Source: Archilochus colubris
Lineage: Eukaryota; Chordata; Aves; Apodiformes; Trochilidae
Direction of reading: 5' to 3'
DNA: 64,000 nt
Assembly: GCA_023079485.1 (NCBI GenBank)
Contig: CM041084.1
Location: forward strand, 120,920,467-120,984,466
Part shown: piece after piece, positions 12,061 to 25,400 of the stretch
Layout of the letters: each line of letters starts with the position of its first letter
Numbering within the stretch: the stretch's first letter is position 1
Made by a program: the position numbers and the translations under genes
Notes under the pieces: model-generated
What the model was told of the DNA's origin: nothing
The model's database searches: none
What the model saw: the letters and a program-made list of their open reading frames with translations, nothing else

Positions 12061-13921
12061 GAAAACAAACAAAAAAACCAACCAACCAAACAAAAAATTT
12101 AATTTTACTCAGTTCTTAGTCTATTTATTCAAACAGTGAACATATAATATTCTTTGAGAGTTGTTCAACGTTGCCAAATATACCATTCCGGTGCACTTTT
12201 TGGCAAGATTCTCTGCAGCTTGTTTTTATTAGATAGGCAGCTATTTGAGTTGATTAGCTACAAACATTTCATGAAAAAGAAATAATTGCTCATTCACTAT
12301 AAATACATGTAGTTTTCTTCACCACTTGCTGACTCAGCTTCACTTGTGGTCTGAAGGATGAAGTCATATGGGTTTTTCATATTCTTGCTTTAATTTGTAA
12401 TGTTGGGAGGCATAAGAGCAGCAGCCTGTTTTAGTTGGCCCTTGTTCTGTTGCACAGCTCCCAGGGACAAAGGCTAGAGAATCCTTCTGCTCTCTGGAGG
12501 AGTGAAGGGGTCACCAGCAGACTCCTTTTGGAGAGTTTGCAAAGGAAGATACAGCAGTGATGCCCAAGGCACTGATCACACACAGCTGGAAAACAACTTA
12601 AATACTGATGACAACTTGTGCAAGTAAACTTGCACCCAGAGCAGGGCTTAGAAGAGGTTGGGGAGAGGGCTGGCTTCTTGGTTAACTCTTCCCAAGCAAC
12701 CTATGGAAAATGAGCTCGTCAGAGCTTTTTCCTGATTTTTTAATCCAACAGAACTGAGTATGAACTTGTGGAGAGCTCTTTGAATGCCGGGCATCTCCAA
12801 GAAGCAGAAATTACAACTGACATAATTTTTTACTGGAGCAGTTAAAAGATCATGGTCCTGATTTTTATACTGACATTGGGACCATAACTGTTTTACTGGT
12901 TTCTTTTTCAGCTCACTAATATTCCCAGGTAGTCTTCTGATCTGGGATATAGTTAGAACACAGTCATGGCCTGGAAGTAATGAGAAGGAAATAGAGAATG
13001 ACTTGGCCCCCAGAACCTAGCTAATGAGTCCATCCTTCCAAAAATCTTTCTCTTTACAGGAGGAAGCTTAGCTTTATTACTGCCCCTTTTGCTTCTTCAG
13101 GATATATATTTGGAAGGGTTCCTACTTCAAGTCTTCTGGCAGCTCTCCATGCATCTTAAAAATAATAATTGCAGGCCTTGTTCTCCTCTTGATAGGTTCT
13201 GAATACCACTTGAGTGTGAATAGCTTTGATACACACATTGCTTTCTTTAATATCCTATCTGATTTTTGCCACAACAGCTTATGGTAACACTACTTTTATG
13301 AAAGGCTATTGTAAAAAACTGGCACAGGCCTGGGGAGGCATCAGCTATGCACATAGAGAAAATGCCAGTGATATAGATTTAGAGCAATGGGCACTTTCAC
13401 AGCACCAGCCACAGTAAAACCACTATTGCAATTCACGTTTGAAGAAAGAATATACTCAAAAATAAAATTACACATGTAAAAGATTACATCAGATAAGTAG
13501 GAGAAAACCAAACACAGTAAACTCTGGAGCCATCTAATGTCATGTGAAAAATGTGGTTTGGAATAAAGTTTGTCCTGCATTGTGTCAAAACATAGATATT
13601 TAGAAAGTTATCCTCTTTTCTGTACTTTCAGAGAACTCCTTTCAGATAAATATTTAATGCTATAGACTTTGCTATAATTAGCAGATTAAAATGTGCAGAA
13701 TTTGATAAAGAGGATTTCATGGAATAAGATTAAATAATAGCAGATGTCAGTGTATGTAACCCATGCACGTGCTTAATTTTGGTTCTGTTGAAGGAAAGAC
13801 ATACGTAGGGAACAAAACAAGGCACCCTTGATATTTAACAGTTCAGTTTTGTCAGCAGGGTGCTTGGATGATAATAAAAGTAACCTTTAACCCATAATCA
13901 GATCTTGCAAGTAGAGCCTGA

Positions 13922-13925
<4 letters not shown>
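12061..13925. other. AT-rich intergenic DNA
   Basis: I see no gene or placed repeat, apart from a short AAAC/AACC-rich patch near 12064-12100. Confidence 0.5.

Positions 13926-13953
<28 letters not shown>
13926..13953. repeat. (AT)14 microsatellite
   Basis: Fourteen AT dinucleotides without interruption. Confidence 0.93.
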
Positions 13954-13956
<3 letters not shown>

Positions 13957-15689
13957 GTAATGAAGTTTTGGAAGATGATGTATAATTTTTATCAAAGATG
14001 CAGAAGCAACCTAGGTATAAAAAGAATTCAAAGGTATAAACATCTGAGTGCCAGCTAAAAAAAAATCACATCACAAAAGTTAAAAAGAATTGGAAGGAAG
14101 AGATTAAAAGAGAGAACAGGAACCTCTGCTGATGTACCACAAAATAATATAACTCAAGCAATGAAGGTTAGATTTTTAAAAGACTTTTTTTAATGAATGA
14201 CACAAAACACATTTTCTAAAATGGAGTAGGACATCTTAGCACAAAGTTTATCTGCCAGTGACTCCTCTTGCTTTCACTACCCAGTGGAAAGTGCTGTATC
14301 CCTCTCTCAGATGGCACAGAGCAACTACTGACGAATGTTTATGCACAGGCAGATACTGTAACTAGGATTGTTAAAATGGAAAATTTAGCTTATATGGCAT
14401 TTGATATGGTATCCAGCTACTGCAGAAGCAAATCGTTAGCACTGTATTTTGACAAAATGAGATTGTAATTAGGTGCCTTTGATTCTAAAGGCAGAATGAG
14501 TTGCACATTTCTGGCTGCAGTTCCCAAAGCGTGACATCAGAGTAATCAGCCATAGACTGTCGTTCTCTTTTCACCCTACATTTTTACTCCATTAGTAACT
14601 TGCAACAAGTCCCTGGGCAAGACGACATTCTCAGTCATCAGTGAGCAATAAATATCTATGCCAGGGTTGATAAGATTTCTCAGACACGTATATTACTTTC
14701 TGTTTTGTTCCTGTTTTTCAATTTCACAAGCTGTCTCTGTGTTGAAGTTGGGTCTGGATCATTGTTGACTTGTGGCTGCTCTGCCTCAGCAGGAATTAAC
14801 TGAGTTCCTTTGTGCTGGCTGTCTTGAATGGGATAGGACCGTCAGAATAGCTTTCTTTCACTCCACAATGTGGGAAGACTGTCCAGGATACTCTGTGAAC
14901 CCCAGTTCCCACCTGATGCAGTGACACTGTGGGTCAGTGAGTGGTTGCAGACAAATGGAGTAACTTGCTTCTTTATGCAAGAAGCTGGGCTGTGGCCAGC
15001 ACAGCCCAGATGTAGGACTGGGAAATCCTACTGTCCTGTAGTGTATTAAAAAGTTACCTGTAACTCTTTCTCTTGGGATCTAAACATAGTCTTGCAAAGC
15101 CATTGACTTCAGCAAGAACTCCGTGCTTCAAATAATTACAGAATTTGGTCCAGAATATGGAACTACACATCTCAAAATTAAGATTAGTGGCTACATTCAA
15201 GAGCTATTACCCAAAATATGTGGTATTGCCATAAGACATTGCAAATGATGTGTGAAATGAGACACCTTTGCCTATTGGCAGGGCACAAAGAGAAGAAACA
15301 GAACGACATGCCATTATTACAGTACTATTAGTTGTGATGTTCGACCTATACAAAGACATACATGAAAAAAAAATCCAAAAGCCTTAGATTTGTTTCAAAA
15401 AGAATAAACTGCTTGGAAACTTCTTTTTAACAAACTTCATCAGAACTTTCTTCTGGAAGGGAGAAGGGTCCAAAAAAAGGAAGGGGAACATTTTAAATTA
15501 GTCTTCTCTCAAAGCTCATCCCCTTCTTTCTTTTTACTTGGAAAATCTCAAATATCTTTCAAGAAAATTATCAAATTCCCTTCAGTAGTGGAGTTGGGAG
15601 GGAGGGGAACTATGACATTAGTAAAGTTTTTAAAGAACTATGGAATTACCTTTATTTGTCAACAGAACACTCCCATAGCATTCTCCTGA
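13954..15689. other. AT-rich intergenic DNA
   Basis: No gene is visible. The only placed item is the short ancient repeat fragment near 15.1 kb. Confidence 0.5.
15096..15155. repeat. Ancient dispersed repeat fragment
   Basis: Contains AAGCCATTGACTTCAGCAAG and, about 30 bp on, TTACAGAATTTGGTCCAGAA. The pair and its spacing resemble the dispersed amniote repeat with CCATTGACTTCAATGG followed by GCAGAATTTGGCCC. This is the clearest of the five copies proposed here. Confidence 0.45.
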
Positions 15690-16346
15690 AAAAGCTGTCA
15701 GCCCAGGGCTCAGATAGGAGCACTTTGTGCTGGGCTAGGAATTGCTGGAGGGCTGGGCCCAGAGAATGGTGCTGAACGGTGCTGATCCAATTGACAGCCG
15801 CTCACCAGTGGTGTTCCCAGGGATCAGTGCTGGGCCCGGTTCTGTTTAATATCTTCATCGATGATTTAGATGAGGGGACTGAGTCCATCGTTAGCAAATT
15901 TGCAGATGACACTAAGCTGGGAGGGAGTGTGGATCAGCTGGAAGGCAGGAGGGCTCTGCAGAGGGACCTGGACAGACTGGAGAGTTGGGCTGATTCCAGC
16001 GGGATGAGGTTCAACACGGCCAAGTGCTGGGTCCTGCACTTTGGACACAACAACCCCATGGGGAGCTCCAGGATTGGCACAGAGTGGCTGAGAGCAGCCA
16101 GGCAGAAAGGGACCTGGGAGTTTGGATTGACAGGAAGCTGAACATGAGCCAGTAGTACGCCCAGGTAGCCAAGAAGGCCAATGGCATCCTGGCCTGGATC
16201 AGGAACAGTGTGGGACCCTGTGGATCAGGTCCAGGGAAGGGACTCTGCCCCTGTACTCAGCCCTGGTGAGGCCACACCTTGAGTTCTGTGTCCAGACTTG
16301 ATCTCAGAAGTCCTTCCCAACCCGGATGATTCTGTGATTTTGTGAA
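15690..16346 (+). mobile_element. CR1 LINE fragment with internal deletion (plus strand)
   Basis: This is a plus-strand CR1. It enters in the middle of ORF2 near 15690. The frame at 15779-16141 reads [20 protein letters not shown], then [11 protein letters not shown] containing the catalytic aspartate pair (ADD), then [12 protein letters not shown] and [14 protein letters not shown], all standard CR1 reverse-transcriptase blocks in order. After a frameshift, 16145-16290 continues with the KKANGIL, LYSALV and HLEFCVQ regions. Sequence then jumps at about 16295 directly into the 3' tail (CAGAAGTCCTTCCCAACC) and the terminal ATTCTGTG-type units at 16329-16345. The whole ORF2 C-terminus is missing. 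The element is 5'-truncated, internally deleted and frameshifted, so it is inactive. Confidence 0.92.
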
Positions 16347-19300
16347 CAGATACAAAACTGTCTCTTTTACAGACAGAAATTAATACAAAGTGTGTCTACC
16401 AAAGCACAGATTAAGAATTAGTAAATAATATTTTTTTCCCAATTTTATTAATTTTATGTTTGTGGCAAATTATGGAGCATATATTATCCAATTTGAGACA
16501 TACATCATTAGCACAATGCATTAAAACCAACCAAAGAAAGTGCACACACCAGTATCTGGCATCAGCTCTGTAATCTTCCCAAAGGCAATTTCAATAAATA
16601 TTGGGATAGATATGGGATAGATATGTCAGGCAAATCAGAATCCCCCAGGTTCTGAAACATGAACAATATTATTTATACAGGAAATATTTTTAAAAGGTGC
16701 AATGAAGTTACATGTACAGAGAAAATGCAAGATTAATCCTGGGCACTTTGCTAGCTACATGGTCAACTGATGCTTTTCACCTGTCTGTGGTGTACTTATC
16801 TTCTGTTCATTTAAAAAAAACACATGATAGAAGTTTGTAAATGTTGCATGATATTTTTATTATGAAAAATAAGATCTACTACATAGTATCAATATTCACA
16901 GCTCAAATTAAGATCTGGACAGCAGATCATCAAAAGGTACACTTAAAAGAAAATTAATAATCTATTGTTTCTAATGGCATCAAGCAGGTATCAGCAATAG
17001 ACCTAGCATTATTCAGTATTCCCAACAGCGATCTGGAGGTGCAAATAGAAATTACCATGTTGAGTATCTGAGGAGGACAAAAAGATTACTTGAGTAGTAC
17101 AGAGTGATGAGATGATGGAAGAAGAGATCTCTTAACAAGCCGAAAAGTTAGTATTTTAGGGTAGATGAATGCACAGTTATACATCAATACAAATTAATTT
17201 CACCCACAAAATGGGGTACAGTGCCTTGGAATGCCCTGACTCATCAAGGATTTATGGGCTATAGTGGACCAGAAACTCAACATAAGTTCCCACCATGAAG
17301 CTGCATGAATAGAGCTAATGCAATCCTTGAATCCTGATGCAATTGTTGGACTGATTCCCACAGATCTGCTGTCCATATTTTAATGGGAATGTTGGGGAAA
17401 ACAGAGCATTCACAAAATTGCATTCAAAATTAATTTGTGAGCAGAAGAAAAATATTGACTTTAGAAGTATAAATTCAATCTGTTTGATTATCAAAAATGA
17501 AAACTGAGGGTGACTTGATTAGTTTATAGATCATGGGAGAAAACCCTCATATGCAAACCCTCATATTATCCCTAAGGGAGAATAACATAACAGTCACCCC
17601 AACACTTATGCCATCCTTCAAAAGGAAAAAACTTTAAAAATCTGGAAGCTGAACAGTGACAAATCAGAAAAAACCCTAATCATTTTCTATTAATGAAAAG
17701 AAATTTTGCAATAAATTGATCAAAAAAGATTAATTTCTCCTACTGGCATATCTTCAGATCATGATACAAGTGAGAATTTCACTACATGTTAAATGTTCTT
17801 TAGATAAATAATAATTCTATCAGACTCAACATCCTTTAACAGATAACATTTAGGGGTCTTTGACATAGCAGCAAACTAGCTAATATTGCATTTCAGAATT
17901 CCAAAATAGAAAATAAAAAGGAAGGAAAAGGAAAATAAAAAGGAAGAGAAATTAGGATGACCTATTCAAAATTACATTGTGTGAAGATCTGAGGCTGACT
18001 TTGGGCTTTTGTTATAATTCTAAGTGAGGATCTCTGACTCTGGACCATATGCTCTGCTGTGGTATGTATTGCATAACTATGGAAAATGTCTTAATGTAGG
18101 TATTTTTCATTCGCATAAAATTGTCTGTAAGAATTTATATCCCAGCTGGTAAGATGTTATACAGAAACAACATCACATGTTGTTCTGCAAGTTGTGCATA
18201 TGTTTTGTTTCTGAGGCCAAAAATCAGGATGTGGTTTGAAGTAAAGTGGGAGGAGTTAACTAGTAAAAGTGTTATACCATATGACAACCTCAAAAAAAAA
18301 AAAAAAAAAAAAAAGAATATCAGTAGTGAAAAATATATAGCAGAAGCAGAGACTGCTTTTACTGCAATAACTAGTGATCTGCTATGCACATGTGCACATT
18401 CACATACCAACTGGAGTTTTAAAAGAGTAGCATTGCAACCTGTTGTTTCAGAAGTCTAAATATGAAGTCTGCAGCCATACTGGAATGATACAACAAAACC
18501 ACGTTCTTGTGATGTACATTGTTCCACTGTGAATACCTCTGAATTTCAGTATATTAGAGATTACAAATTAGAGATATTAAGATTACAAAATGGCTTCCAT
18601 GTCCAGGACAGGACACAGTATGATCATGTCACAGTGTATAGAGGAGGTCCCCTTGTAAACTTGCTGTTGATGTAGGAGGGGCCCCTGAGTAATTACCTGT
18701 TTCAGGGTAACAGGCTGTAGGTCACCTTAGTGGATTTCAAAGGTATCAGAATGATAGGGCTCGTGAGTTGGAAAATGCCCAACTTGTAAACATTTAGCAC
18801 ATCTCTTCCTTAAGTGAGTCATGTGTCTGCCTAAATCGGAAAGTATTTGACAGCCAGACAGAATGTGACCATATTTTTTGATCCCTAGGTTAACAGACTA
18901 AGGCTCCCTTAGTATTTAACTCAGTTTAGAGATTCAGAGTGCAGTGAAAGTACACAGTTCAGACTTAGTAAGTAAATATAATGCACAAACTCAAAAAAAT
19001 AATAAAATGCAAATACCTTCAAAAGCAATTTTATTTATGTCTGCTCTTGATATATAAGCCAGTTGAAATAGTAAGAAAACAGGGTTCTTGGGGAAATCAC
19101 AGCACTTGTACTCGCTGTTTGCTTCCTACATTAACTTTTTGTAGTGTGTTAAAATTTTCAGCCTCCATATGGACACACTTAACCACATGAATTTTTCTAG
19201 TATGTTCAATCAAGTTTTCAGTAGTTATTTTTTTATTCTGTTTTCTGACTGTATGAGTAATGTAAGTAAATAAGTAATCACCAGATGGAATGAAATTCTG

Positions 19301-20935
19301 CTTTCTGAACTTACATACGTACTGCAATTAAAGTAACTTGAAATAGCAACATGAATAAAGCCTACACAAATTTTCACAGTTAAAACAAGCCCAAAAGATG
19401 CGCCTATATATTAGAACCATTCTGGGTTTAATTAAAGACAGATAATAAATGAAAGGTTATTCTCAAGGGTTAATCTCTATTATAATTTTTAATTTACCAA
19501 CAATCTTAATGCATCCTTTTGTATCATACAGCAATTGTGGTTTCTTATTTTTTAGTAAGGCCCAATACCTCAGGTAGCATGTGGTGTACACATGTCAGTG
19601 ATTTCATACACCTGCACTTCAGCTGTGAGCTGGTGCCTGGCAGCCTGGCAAAGCAGCAGGTAAGAGACATCTTTGTTGCTTCACTGATAATCTTGAAAGC
19701 AAATATTGCATTCCTAATTTTGATGGTCTTTTACAATTCTGTATTTAATTGCTTAATTGCCTTTCCTACCCTGAAAAGTAAGAAAGTTTCAAAAAAGAAT
19801 GAAATTTTTTTAATGCCTCTAGCAATATAGACTTGGACCTTTGATCCAGGCCAGAACACATTTCAAGGCTGCTTGCACTGAGGGTCAATCCTAGGGCATA
19901 GTTTAGGATATGCAAGAGAAGAAATCTCAAGTGCACCAAATTCCCTTGCAGACCTCTGCAGTGACAACCAGCCACTTGTCTTTCTGGAAATGTCACATGT
20001 CCTAGGACAGTCCTGAGATTGCTTTTTGCTAAGACAGGTTGGTTAAAGAACCTGAGCTGTTGGCAGATCCAAAAAGGATCTTCAGAAGTCAGTCTTCAGA
20101 AGAGTTAAAGGTTGGCAACATAGGGCATGGATCACAAAGACACCACCCTGAGCATGCTTTATGCCTAGTGTAAGAGGAGACATCATCAGTGTTGCCATTA
20201 TAATCTGTGGAGATACTCCTGTTAGTTGTATTTTACTTTTATGTAGGTTATCTCCAAGCTCCTCTAATTTCTTGCTTATTTACTTTCATGTAACAAAAAA
20301 TATGTACAGTCATATGGCAACAGTTCAGTGTCAAGGACTATCTACAGGATATTCACAGAACTCCAAATCTTTTTCGGTTTTGCTCTTTCAGTAAATACTA
20401 ATGAGTTCAACTTGCTTATTTAATGGGAAAATCTATGGCATTTACATATTGCTTTTCATATCATGATATGCCCCAATCTGAATTGGTCTAAAGGTAAGGA
20501 ATCAGTGGTATCTTAACAAACAGCCTTGAGATGATTTCCAGATAGAGATCTCCCTGAAAGTTTAGGAGCTGAATTACAAAACATGGACCATGATAATGCC
20601 AAGAATGTTTTTGTAAGGATGACAGAATTCTGCTGATCATGGGATCTCCTAAAAGAGGCTTTTTGATTCACAGCAACCCTCTCTTCTATGAGTCTCCAGA
20701 GACCTGAATATTCTAGAGATGATCTCCCAAACCAGTCCATTAAACAGTTAAAAACAAACAAAAAAACCCACAAAAACTTAAAGTTACTACTGTTGCCTAA
20801 AGGAACCAGCCCTTTTATCATGTGTAGCCTAAACTCCCTTTTATCTCAAAATCATAAGGTCCAACAGGCAGTTTTTAAGTATACTATGAAACATTTTTCT
20901 GATGCAATCTGAAACTTCTAAAGACTGCATAACAC
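16347..20935. other. AT-rich intergenic DNA
   Basis: No gene is supported. Small tandem duplications are visible: an 11-bp unit twice at 16603-16624 (GGGATAGATAT), and a GGAAAATAAAAA-type direct repeat near 17905-17945. The A-tract at 18292 is listed separately. Confidence 0.5.
18292..18314. repeat. A-tract (23 A)
   Basis: A run of 23 adenines. I could not recognise a retroelement body upstream, so this is annotated only as a mononucleotide repeat. Confidence 0.9.
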
Positions 20936-20939
20936 TAGG

Positions 20940-21065
20940 CAGAAGTGGTCATTATCATCATCTATTTACAGATAGGGCAACTCAGACAAATTAAATGCCC
21001 TACATGCTTTTGCAGTAGCAGCACAGAACAGCTTCTGGAGCAATTCAATCTACCCAAAGCACTGT
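20940..21065 (-). repeat. Probable MIR-family SINE fragment (minus strand)
   Basis: The plus strand reads TATTTACAGATAGGGCAACT followed by AAATTAAATGCCC and a GCAGTAGCAGCACAGAAC segment. This follows the reverse complement of the MIR core (TTTTACAGATGAGGAAACTG, then TTAAGTGACTTGCCC, then AGTGGCAGAGC). The order and spacing agree, with many substitutions as expected for an ancient element. Confidence 0.5.
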
Positions 21066-23160
21066 GTCAGACAACCTTTTCCCCTGCCTGAAGATTTTCT
21101 TCATTATGAAACTTTTTTTTTCTGGTTCCATTATTTTTAAAGAAAATTAAGCAATTTCTTTACATTTTTTTGGTTTTATCTTATCCTTATTGTTTCTGAG
21201 ATCCTCCTGCAGTATAGAAAATAAATACCTTTCCAGAACGCATTTATTCATTCCTGTTGAATAACCTTGACTTCTTAGTGCTTCCTCTGTGAATAGAAAA
21301 AAAAAAGTCATTACTGTGCTCCTCCGTTACACATACATTCATGCATCATGGTACTAGGGACTCTTCTTTCTGATAGCAATAAATTTCTGGAAATTGTACC
21401 AATGGTCACTAAATTCAAGGGTCTAATTCAGGCAAATATGACTAAAACAGTTAAAAAAAAAAAGTGCTATATTAGAACATATATATTAGAATACATAGTT
21501 AACCATTTGCTTAAATTCATAACCAAAAGGATAGAAAGATACTGAGTTGAAAGTGTGATAAAACAGTAAAGGAACAGTCATAGCATGAACCAATAATTTT
21601 CTTTACAAAAATCCTAATGAATTGAAAGACATTCTCCTTCACTTTATAACGAACTTGAGGAGGATCAAAGATTTGTCTTTCGGTCTCCGCCAGTCCTTTT
21701 AAGAAGTCATTCATTGTAAGCAATGACAGAAACACTCCCTCATCCATGTTCCTCAGATAGGACAGAATCAGATGATGAATTAAAAAAAAAATTAAAACAG
21801 TAAGACTTTTCTGCCCCAAAATGTCTCCCATTTATTTATAGAGCTTTAGGAAACTTTACTGGTTTAAAGAAGTGACTTACAAAGGGTGACCTCTGAACAG
21901 CAGGTTCTGGGATTTAGACATGTAAATAATTTTTTCTTTTCAAACTTGAAAATGAAGGCTACAGTTTGCTCTGCCACCACTCATGGGGCTTTGTCTGGTG
22001 ACATAGATGTAGAAGCTTTCAGTAAAATGGAAATTTCAGTTGCCAGAAGCATAACCGTGAGCAAATCCTGGTAAGCGAGGTCTCTCATCCCATTGCAGGT
22101 CACCAGCTCCTTTCTGTACCTTGCCTAATGGTGTGGGGCTGCTTCAGTGATGCTGCTACTGGGCTGAATCTTCAGCTGGAAATATGACTTGCAAGTTTTG
22201 TTCATGGCATTACAGGCAAGAAAAGCTTTAAAGTACAGAGCCCATTAAATTCCGGTAAATAAGTTACTGCATATTTTAGAAGGAGCTTCTTACCACAGTG
22301 CAAAATTAGTATGCCCATTACAGCATTAAAAAGGTACCTAAGAAAAGAAAATGTTTGTATAAGTACAAAAAATATCAGAATAGAGCACTTAGACTGAATA
22401 ATTAATATTATTTTATGTTATGCAACCATATATTTTAACCATCAAAGATGATTAAGGCTATAAATTCATGTTTACTGACAAGAGTCTATTTCTTAAATCA
22501 CCATTTAAAATGGATTTTTATGGCCAGTCTTAATAACCAAGAGGCAAAAATGTGTTGCACTGCATGGACTTGCTGAAGATAGGAGTTAAACGGCCAGAAC
22601 TACTCTCAAACTCCTCAGGCAAAAGCTCAATAGAACTGGTGTTGAAGCAGAACAAAGAACTATCCTATTATCTCTGTACCTGCTGCCTTCAAATAGGAGT
22701 AAAAGCACCCCTTAGAATTACAAAACAAAGTTAAACAAATTTGCCAGACTCACAACATGCTATAAATTTGCATTATGAGCTTGCATAATAGTGATCATTA
22801 TAGATCTGCTCCTTATGTCTGATTTCAGCAGAAGTACTAGCAGGAGTTTTATATGAAAACAAAAGATTTCCTCACCTCATCTTCACCAGTGAGAATATTT
22901 CCTTCTGCTTCACATGGTTCTACTTCCTCTTAATGTTCTTCATGTTCTGACACAATTAATCACATTACTGAAAAATATTTTGATCAAAATAATCCAGCTT
23001 CCCCTTTAAGAACTGTTTTCAGTAGTGCACTTAATAACTTAAGCAGAAATACAGCCCAAAACATTTTGCTGTCTTGAGGCATGCAATGGTCATACTCAAC
23101 TACAAGCTTCATTTATCTTCCTGTTCTACCACTGTTGCACCAGGCAGTTTACTTAACATT

Positions 23161-23191
23161 AAAAAAAAAAAAAGAAAAAAGAAAAAAAAAA
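23161..23191. repeat. A-rich tract
   Basis: A-runs interrupted by single G residues over about 31 bp. Simple low-complexity sequence. Confidence 0.85.
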
Positions 23192-24969
23192 GTTGTTTCA
23201 TGATTCTGCAGTAAGCACTGTATCTTTTTTAATTTCTTCATTGGCATGAGGGACTGGCATTGGCATCCAATTGTAGCTTAACTGTAGCTTAACTGTGTTT
23301 TCTGACCATAATTGTGCTAGCTGCAAAGGAAGAAGTTCCAGTCTGTTCTAGTTAAATGTCACAAGCCAGACAGAAGTTACTGCTCCTACAGAGTTGTCAG
23401 TGAAGCTGCTCATTTAGTCATTCCCTGACCCAACTCAATCAGGGTGAACCTGACTAATTTAAGTCGTAACTCAGCCAAATGGGTAGGGATTGCGCTCATG
23501 AGCAGCTCAGGGAATGTAAATTCTGCTACCAAGAAAAGTGATCAGAAGCCTAGGCCAAGATGTAAATTGTAATTTTTAGCCACCACAGATATATTTGGAG
23601 GAAAACATATCAGCAAGGATCATACTAAACATAGCTATATTTTGCTTTAATAGGACTTCTTGGCAAATAAATTGTTTTATATCTGAAAAGTGACTAGCAT
23701 CACTAAAGTAAGGCCCAGCTAGTAATAAGAACTTTACCAGGTGTCTTAATCCATGGTAATGTGACTTGAGATCAGAATATGCCTCAAGATGATTCCCACA
23801 GTGATTATCTGAAAACTACACAAAAAAAATCCATAAAGTCTATTCTTTAACATTCTGTGAAAGATGGAGAATATTAAGCAATAATAATGAAACTTCAGTG
23901 AATCAAAAAAGAAACTCCTATTTTATGTCTTTTTACTTCATTTTAGAACTGAAAGATTGATTTATTCAGAATCAAGCATGTAAAACTCTTCAGAGCAGTT
24001 TGAAAATATCTTACAGGATGCAACGTTCTCTTCTTTGGTTTCCATCACTCAATATAAAAATACTCCATAGAGATCAGCTCATTCCCAAATGGTCTAAAGG
24101 GAAAGAAATAAGTCTACAGTAGGTCCGTTTTTTCTTTTTCTTTCTTTTTTTCCTTAAGTTATCCTGCATATTACTCCCTATTTGGACCAAGCACACTTAT
24201 TTAGTACTCTCTGTACCTTATTCGCATCTGTCAACAAAAAATGCACATCGCAGTCACACACCAAGGCACAAGTCACAAAACCCACAGAAAAAGTAAAAGA
24301 AATGATATTTATATGTCATTTTGATAGTCAGGGGAGAAGAAGTGTCCCAGTCCCTCTTTCTAAAAATAATGCTTCATACAGGTGTCATCTCTATTTCACT
24401 GGAGTTATAAAAAGAAAAAAAGTTGTCATTTATGGAAGTTGCTTCCAGATAGTGGAATAAAATTATCTGCTTTAAATCACTGTTCAGTTAATCCATACTT
24501 TTCTTCCATGCAAATCATTTTTACATCTAGGGAAACGGGAAAACAGCAGTTGTATTGGCCAACCATCAAACTGTCTGATCTATACAAATAAACTCTCTTA
24601 TGGTCATCTATTCATACTGAAAACAGATTGAAAGTATTTACTACAGAATGAAAAAGAAAAAAAAAAGACAGCTACTCCTGCCACCTATTGCAATGATGAG
24701 GTGATAAATAACCACACCATATTGTCTTGCCAGTCACATCTAATAGAGATGAGGAAGTCTCTAATTAGAGCATTAATTCCACACTGTACTTCAGTTGCAA
24801 TGCAACCTCACTTTTACTGACAGGTGAAACACGTGGGTGCACATTTCTTGGCATCAGCAATCTACTCTTTTGCATTTACATTGCTAAGCAACATCATTAC
24901 TTTGATTGACTTATGTACAGTACTACACTTTCACCTCTTAGGTACAGAAAGGAAAGATTGATTCCGATT

Positions 24970-25040
24970 TCAGTGCCAGAGTTTTGCACAGATGTAGTTC
25001 CAATGAATTAAGTGCACTTACTCCTAATTTACACTCATGG
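24970..25040. repeat. Ancient dispersed repeat fragment
   Basis: Contains TTCCAATGAATTAAGTGCAC followed by TTACTCCTAATTTACACTCA. This resembles the dispersed amniote sequence reading TCAATGGAGTTACTCCTGATTTACAC, with a short insertion. It lies about 300 bp before another SINE-like remnant. Confidence 0.42.
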
Positions 25041-25330
25041 AAGAAAAATAATTTTCTTGATTGCTCTCCTATTTAGAAAGCTCCAACTCTTTCAAGTAAA
25101 ATAAAGTTGCACTGGTCTAAAACTCACATGATGGTTAGAGGCATAGTTACACGTATTTTTCCACAAGAAGATGGCAGCTGTCCTCGAAGTGTAATGTGAG
25201 TTAACTAGGAAAAGGTGATTGACTGATGCTGAGGTTAATTGCTTGTTGCCATGCTAGAAAGCCTATGCTAACAAGTGCTGCTTATAACTAACAAGTGCCA
25301 ATTATTTCCTTATATTCTAGTACGCGTTAT

Positions 25331-25400
25331 ATTATGCTAGGTGCTATCCAAACATCCAGAAAGATCCAGGCATCCCTGCCCTAATCTGATAAGTTAATGA
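25331..25400 (+). repeat. Possible MIR-like SINE 3' end
   Basis: ATTATGCTAGGTGCTATCCA, then CATCCCTGCCCTAATCTGAT, resembles the 3' part of MIR-like elements in reptile and bird genomes (GTGCTAGGTGCTGTACAAAC, then AGTCCCTGCCCCAAAGAGCT). No head is recognisable. Confidence 0.4.

Larger units (their letters stand above)
21066..25330. other. AT-rich intergenic DNA
   Basis: No gene is visible. A short tandem duplication (TGTAGCTTAAC twice) lies at 23271-23295. The A-rich tract at 23161 and the repeat fragment at 24970 are listed separately. Confidence 0.5.

Noticed and set aside
19519..19830. A 103-codon frame containing an AAGCAGCAG|GTAAGA donor-like site near 19660
   Set aside because: There is no paired acceptor with coding bias and no recognisable protein. 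Donor-like strings are frequent by chance.
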